Source: Campylobacter concisus (GTDB lineage: Bacteria; Campylobacterota; Campylobacteria; Campylobacterales; Campylobacteraceae). Taken from it: a stretch of DNA of 8,800 nucleotides. The stretch spans positions 1 to 8,800 of the forward strand of contig JAHADO010000040.1 in NCBI GenBank assembly GCA_018375265.1. Direction: 5' to 3'. Every line of letters begins with the position of its first letter. Position 1 is the first letter of the stretch. The notes below the pieces were generated by a model. The model was given only the letters and a program-made list of their open reading frames with translations. It had not been told where the DNA came from and searched no databases. The position numbers and the translations under genes are program-made. Below, piece after piece: positions 6,283 to 8,800 of the stretch.

Positions 6283-7291
6283 CAACTCAAGTTTTGCTAG
6301 CAGGGTTGATAAATTTTGGAGCGAACTTGGTAAAAATTTAGACGCCATCAAGCGTAATTTAGAGGATAAAAATTACGAAACAGCGAGCAAAATAACAGAA
6401 GAGGCGCTAAATTTATGTTTAGTTGATCCAACTTTTATGATAGGTCTTGTTAATGACAAGATCGATCTAGTGCTAACACCAGAGGGGATGAAATATAGGC
6501 TTTTTTGGCTTAAATTTATCAAATCACGCATGCCAAAAGAGTATGAGGCAAAGCTTACTTGCACACTTGGCAAACAACGTGCACCACGCGAAGTAGCCAC
6601 TATACAGATGTATGGCGTGAGTGTTGATGCAAACGAGGTCATGGTCTATGCAAATTTTGAAGAAAAAAGCGTGGATATGTGCCTATACAACGAGACTTTA
6701 AGCAAGCTAAAAAGCGAAGATGAAAACAAGGCCTACACGCTAGCTTTCATACTTTGCGACAACGTTGTTGGCGAGACGGCGATGATAAACACGCTTGGCG
6801 ACTTTGAGATTGTAGATGAAGCAAGAGAAAAAGGTGTCGCGCTTACCGACTTTGCCGATCTTATAGATGATAAATTTGGCAAAGAGGCATCAAGCGAGCC
6901 GCTAAAGCAGTTTAGCTTTTATGAGCTTGAACCCCGCTCAGATGCACTAAGAGATGATGTTTTTATGGGATATACAAGCCTAATCCCACTGCTAAATGAG
7001 TACTATGACGGCAAAAGCGATATCTATAATGAAGCCTACGAGCTTGGTATAAATTTCTGCTTTTTAGTATTGTATCACGGCGGCGACGTGCAGTTTGGCA
7101 TTGATAGCAAAACTAAGATAGAAGATGAGCTTGAAACTAGCACTTTTTGCGAAGGCATGGGCGCAGCAACTGGCACTAAGCACTCTTATGTTGATCTTAT
7201 ATGCTTTGACAAAGACGAGCTTGAAAAGACTGTTAGCAAATTTAGTAAAGAGCTTGATATAAAGATAGAAATTTGCGAATTTAAACGCTAG
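6263..7291 (+). CDS. conserved-looking hypothetical protein, cytoplasmic, coupled to the phosphatase
   Basis: A 342-residue protein I do not recognise. There is no signal peptide and no membrane helix; it is acidic and looks like a folded soluble protein. Residues 1-70 are helical and charged, beginning with a Ser/Asn/His-rich tip; residues about 88-100 and 130-140 contain likely beta strands (A-K-L-T-C-T-L, V-M-V-Y-A-N-F); around 234-280 a more hydrophobic part carries the pattern G-Y-T-S-L-I-P-L-L-N-E-Y-Y and L-V-L-Y-H-G-G; the last 50 residues have a G-x-G-A-A-T-G-T-K-H stretch then an alternating charged helix. None of these makes a known catalytic motif to my eye. The ATG at 6263 is supported by its ribosome site and the gene overlaps the phosphatase by 20 bases, so the two are produced together. 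A role as substrate, regulator or adaptor of the phosphatase is inference from position only. Confidence 0.8.
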   Translation: MEFSHHNNSSFASRVDKFWSELGKNLDAIKRNLEDKNYETASKITEEALNLCLVDPTFMIGLVNDKIDLVLTPEGMKYRLFWLKFIKSRMPKEYEAKLTCTLGKQRAPREVATIQMYGVSVDANEVMVYANFEEKSVDMCLYNETLSKLKSEDENKAYTLAFILCDNVVGETAMINTLGDFEIVDEAREKGVALTDFADLIDDKFGKEASSEPLKQFSFYELEPRSDALRDDVFMGYTSLIPLLNEYYDGKSDIYNEAYELGINFCFLVLYHGGDVQFGIDSKTKIEDELETSTFCEGMGAATGTKHSYVDLICFDKDELEKTVSKFSKELDIKIEICEFKR

Positions 7292-7325
7292 ATACATAAA
7301 ATTTCACGTAAAATATTACATATCC

Positions 7326-7359
7326 TGCTAGCTGGTAAATTTAAAATAGCCAGCTAGCA
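7326..7359. terminator. hairpin between convergent genes, probable bidirectional terminator
   Basis: A perfect 10-base inverted repeat, TGCTAGCTGG (7326-7335) and CCAGCTAGCA (7350-7359), with a 14-base A+T-rich loop. It lies in the 74-base gap between the + gene ending at 7291 and the - gene ending at 7366. The T-tracts on either side are weak, so termination strength is uncertain, but the placement serves both directions. Confidence 0.7.
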
Positions 7360-7365
7360 ATAAAT

Positions 7366-8187
7366 TTATCCTTTAAATTTAGAGCTATTTGAGAGATAGG
7401 CGCAAAATTTAAGCCCATATAAAAAGATGATCCACGAGATATATATCCACACAAAGAAAAAAAGCACAGCTGAAAACGAGCCATAGACGCTTAGATAGGT
7501 TTTGTTGTAAAGGACGTAATAGACAAAGGCTGACTTGCCAAGATACCAAACGAGTGAGGCGACAAACGAGCTAAAAAACGCGCTTTTAAATTTTATCTCG
7601 TCATTTACTGAGATGAGATATGTGACGCAAAATATCACCCAGATGATGAGATATGGCACGATACTTAAGAAATTTATCCAGCTTGTAAATTTAGTTGAGT
7701 TTAGCATCTCTTGCACAAGGCTTGAGAGGTAAAAACTGCCAGCAAGTCCTAGCGGTGCAAGCGTGATGAGCGTCCAGTACGAGCTAAGTGCCGACCAAAA
7801 GCCCCTAGCCTTGCTAGCTCTTGTCACTTTTAAGACTACGTATTCATAATCGCTAAAAAACATAGCTGAAGTAAATATCATCGCCACAAAGCCAACTATG
7901 CCCAAATTTCCGCTATTTTGGAGGAAATTTTGCAAGTAGTTTGAGATGATCTCTTGGTTGCTTGGCAAAAGAGCTGAGAAGACAAAGTCTTGAATTTTGG
8001 CGTAATAATCCTCAAAGCTAGGCAGTTTTGTAAAGATAGAAAATGATATAAGAAGTATCGGTATGATCGATAAGATCGTGTGAAAGCTAAGGCTTGCTGC
8101 GTAGTGAAAGAGCTCTTTGTCCTTAAGAGCAGCTAGCAAATTTAAACCACTCTTTAAATCGCTCTTGCTTAAGGACAAACGGCTCAT
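7366..8187 (-). CDS. YihY/BrkB-family inner-membrane protein
   Basis: A 273-residue integral membrane protein with about six helices (roughly 33-54, 96-115, 138-158, 172-193, 204-225, 236-263). The family landmarks are visible: near the N-terminus Y-A-A-S-L-S-F-H-T-I-L-S-I-I-P (29-43), and near the C-terminus Y-L-S-V-Y-G-S-F-S-A (231-240) followed by a W-I-Y-I-S-W-I-I-F-L-Y-G helix (247-258). The family includes E. coli YihY and Bordetella BrkB; its molecular role is not settled, and the old 'ribonuclease BN' label is wrong for it. The length fits. ATG 8187 lies three bases after the stop of the upstream gene, so the two are one operon and the ribosome site must lie in the last codons of that gene (AAGAAG about ten bases upstream). 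Transcription should end at the hairpin seven bases past the stop codon. Confidence 0.88.
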   Translation of the reverse strand: MSRLSLSKSDLKSGLNLLAALKDKELFHYAASLSFHTILSIIPILLISFSIFTKLPSFEDYYAKIQDFVFSALLPSNQEIISNYLQNFLQNSGNLGIVGFVAMIFTSAMFFSDYEYVVLKVTRASKARGFWSALSSYWTLITLAPLGLAGSFYLSSLVQEMLNSTKFTSWINFLSIVPYLIIWVIFCVTYLISVNDEIKFKSAFFSSFVASLVWYLGKSAFVYYVLYNKTYLSVYGSFSAVLFFFVWIYISWIIFLYGLKFCAYLSNSSKFKG

Positions 8188-8190
8188 TTA

Positions 8191-8800
8191 TCAGTTGTCT
8201 TCTTCAAAAAGTTTTTCGTAGTGAGCGTCGTAGTTGTTGATGTGCTCGCTATTTAGCTTCCAAAACACAGTGTCTATGTCGCTAACTCTTGTGTAAAATG
8301 GCAGTTGATAATACTCAACCTCGCCAGTTTTAAACTCTTTTAGCACCTTAAAGCTTTGGCAATCAGCAAAAACGCTTCTGCCATCCATCGCGACAAAGAT
8401 AAGACCAGCTGCACTTTGAGCGCACATCCTTCTAAAGTCATCTCTGCTTGGATTTGGCTTGTATTCGTAGCTTAAGTATGCTCCGACAAGGTCTGGATGG
8501 ATAAATATCATATTAGGAAATGCGCCCAAAACCTCTTCATAAATTTCTTTATTTGGCACGACGATTAGTGAGCGGTTATAAAGATAGTTTAGCACGACTA
8601 TATCGCCACTTGCAGGAGCGATGCCAGGGAGTGGGAGAGCCTTTTGCTCAAGTAGGTCAAACACCTCAAATCTAACCTTCGCAAAGCCAGCATTTTTAGA
8701 AACAACGCTCACTCTTGCGATGATAGAGCTATCAGTGTCAAATTTATGGAGCACGACGCCGCTTGATCCGATCAAAATTTCAGGACTATCAACTATCGTT
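8191..8800 (-). CDS. protein with a PGBA_N-type domain (N-terminus outside window)
   Basis: The frame is open to the right edge, so the last 202 residues are seen and the start, with any signal peptide, is missing. A TTG at 8775 could be read as a start, but coding potential continues ahead of it. The chain resembles the N-terminal domain of H. pylori plasminogen-binding proteins PgbA/PgbB: a G-S-S-G-V-V-L-H strand at the beginning, then Y-L-Y-N-R-S-L-I-V-V-P-N, F-I-H-P-D-L-V-G-A-Y-L-S and P-F-Y-T-R-V-S-D-I in order. In the Helicobacter proteins this domain is followed by a lysine-rich tail tied to plasminogen binding; here the protein stops soon after the domain and ends E-E-D-N. I therefore infer that it is an envelope protein of unknown function rather than a plasminogen receptor. 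It is followed three bases later by the YihY-type gene and probably shares its transcript. The family call is from memory of the motifs. Confidence 0.75.
   Translation of the reverse strand, partial: TIVDSPEILIGSSGVVLHKFDTDSSIIARVSVVSKNAGFAKVRFEVFDLLEQKALPLPGIAPASGDIVVLNYLYNRSLIVVPNKEIYEEVLGAFPNMIFIHPDLVGAYLSYEYKPNPSRDDFRRMCAQSAAGLIFVAMDGRSVFADCQSFKVLKEFKTGEVEYYQLPFYTRVSDIDTVFWKLNSEHINNYDAHYEKLFEEDN

Noticed and set aside
8773..8775. TTG at 8775 as the true start of the PGBA_N-type protein
   Set aside because: The frame stays open to the window edge with residues fitting the domain, there is no ribosome site, and a signal peptide would be expected further upstream.

Overview
The window looks like chromosomal DNA of a Campylobacter species, probably one of the C. 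concisus type. This is judged from the A+T-rich composition, the constant use of 'aaattt' words, AAGGAG-type ribosome sites, TATAAT boxes without a clear -35 element, and the families present (AEC transporter, OmpR-type two-component pair, YihY/BrkB protein, PGBA_N-type protein). No search was run, so the species is an inference. There are no tRNAs, rRNAs, CRISPR arrays, transposases or phage genes in it.

Layout. From 1 to 7291 every gene lies on the + strand; from 7366 to the right edge the genes lie on the - strand. The left edge cuts an unrecognised protein with an internal duplication (1-573). An AEC-family transporter follows with its own promoter (668-1573). Next is a probable operon: a small exported Met/Lys/Asp repeat protein of the MXKDX type (1637-1996), nine bases later an OmpR/PhoB response regulator (2006-2668), and overlapping it by 8 bases a membrane histidine kinase (2661-3830). 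A stand-alone AldB/ExaC-like aldehyde dehydrogenase (3957-5432) has its own promoter and a strong intrinsic terminator. Then comes a translationally overlapping pair: a PPP-type metallophosphatase (5560-6282, TTG start) and an unrecognised cytoplasmic protein (6263-7291). A hairpin at 7326-7359 lies between the convergent blocks. On the - strand, a YihY/BrkB-type membrane protein (7366-8187) lies three bases downstream of a protein with the PGBA_N (plasminogen-binding protein N-terminal) fold (8191-8800, cut at its N-terminus by the right edge).

How the genes may work together. The most suggestive unit is 1637-3830: an exported Met-rich, cysteine-free repeat protein fused transcriptionally to a two-component system whose kinase has a periplasmic sensor. 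By analogy with Met-rich periplasmic metal chaperones encoded beside copper/silver sensors, this could be a metal-stress sensing and buffering module, but the sequence does not prove the ligand. The phosphatase/unknown pair at 5560-7291 is probably one functional unit because of the 20-base gene overlap. The remaining genes look like ordinary single-function neighbours.
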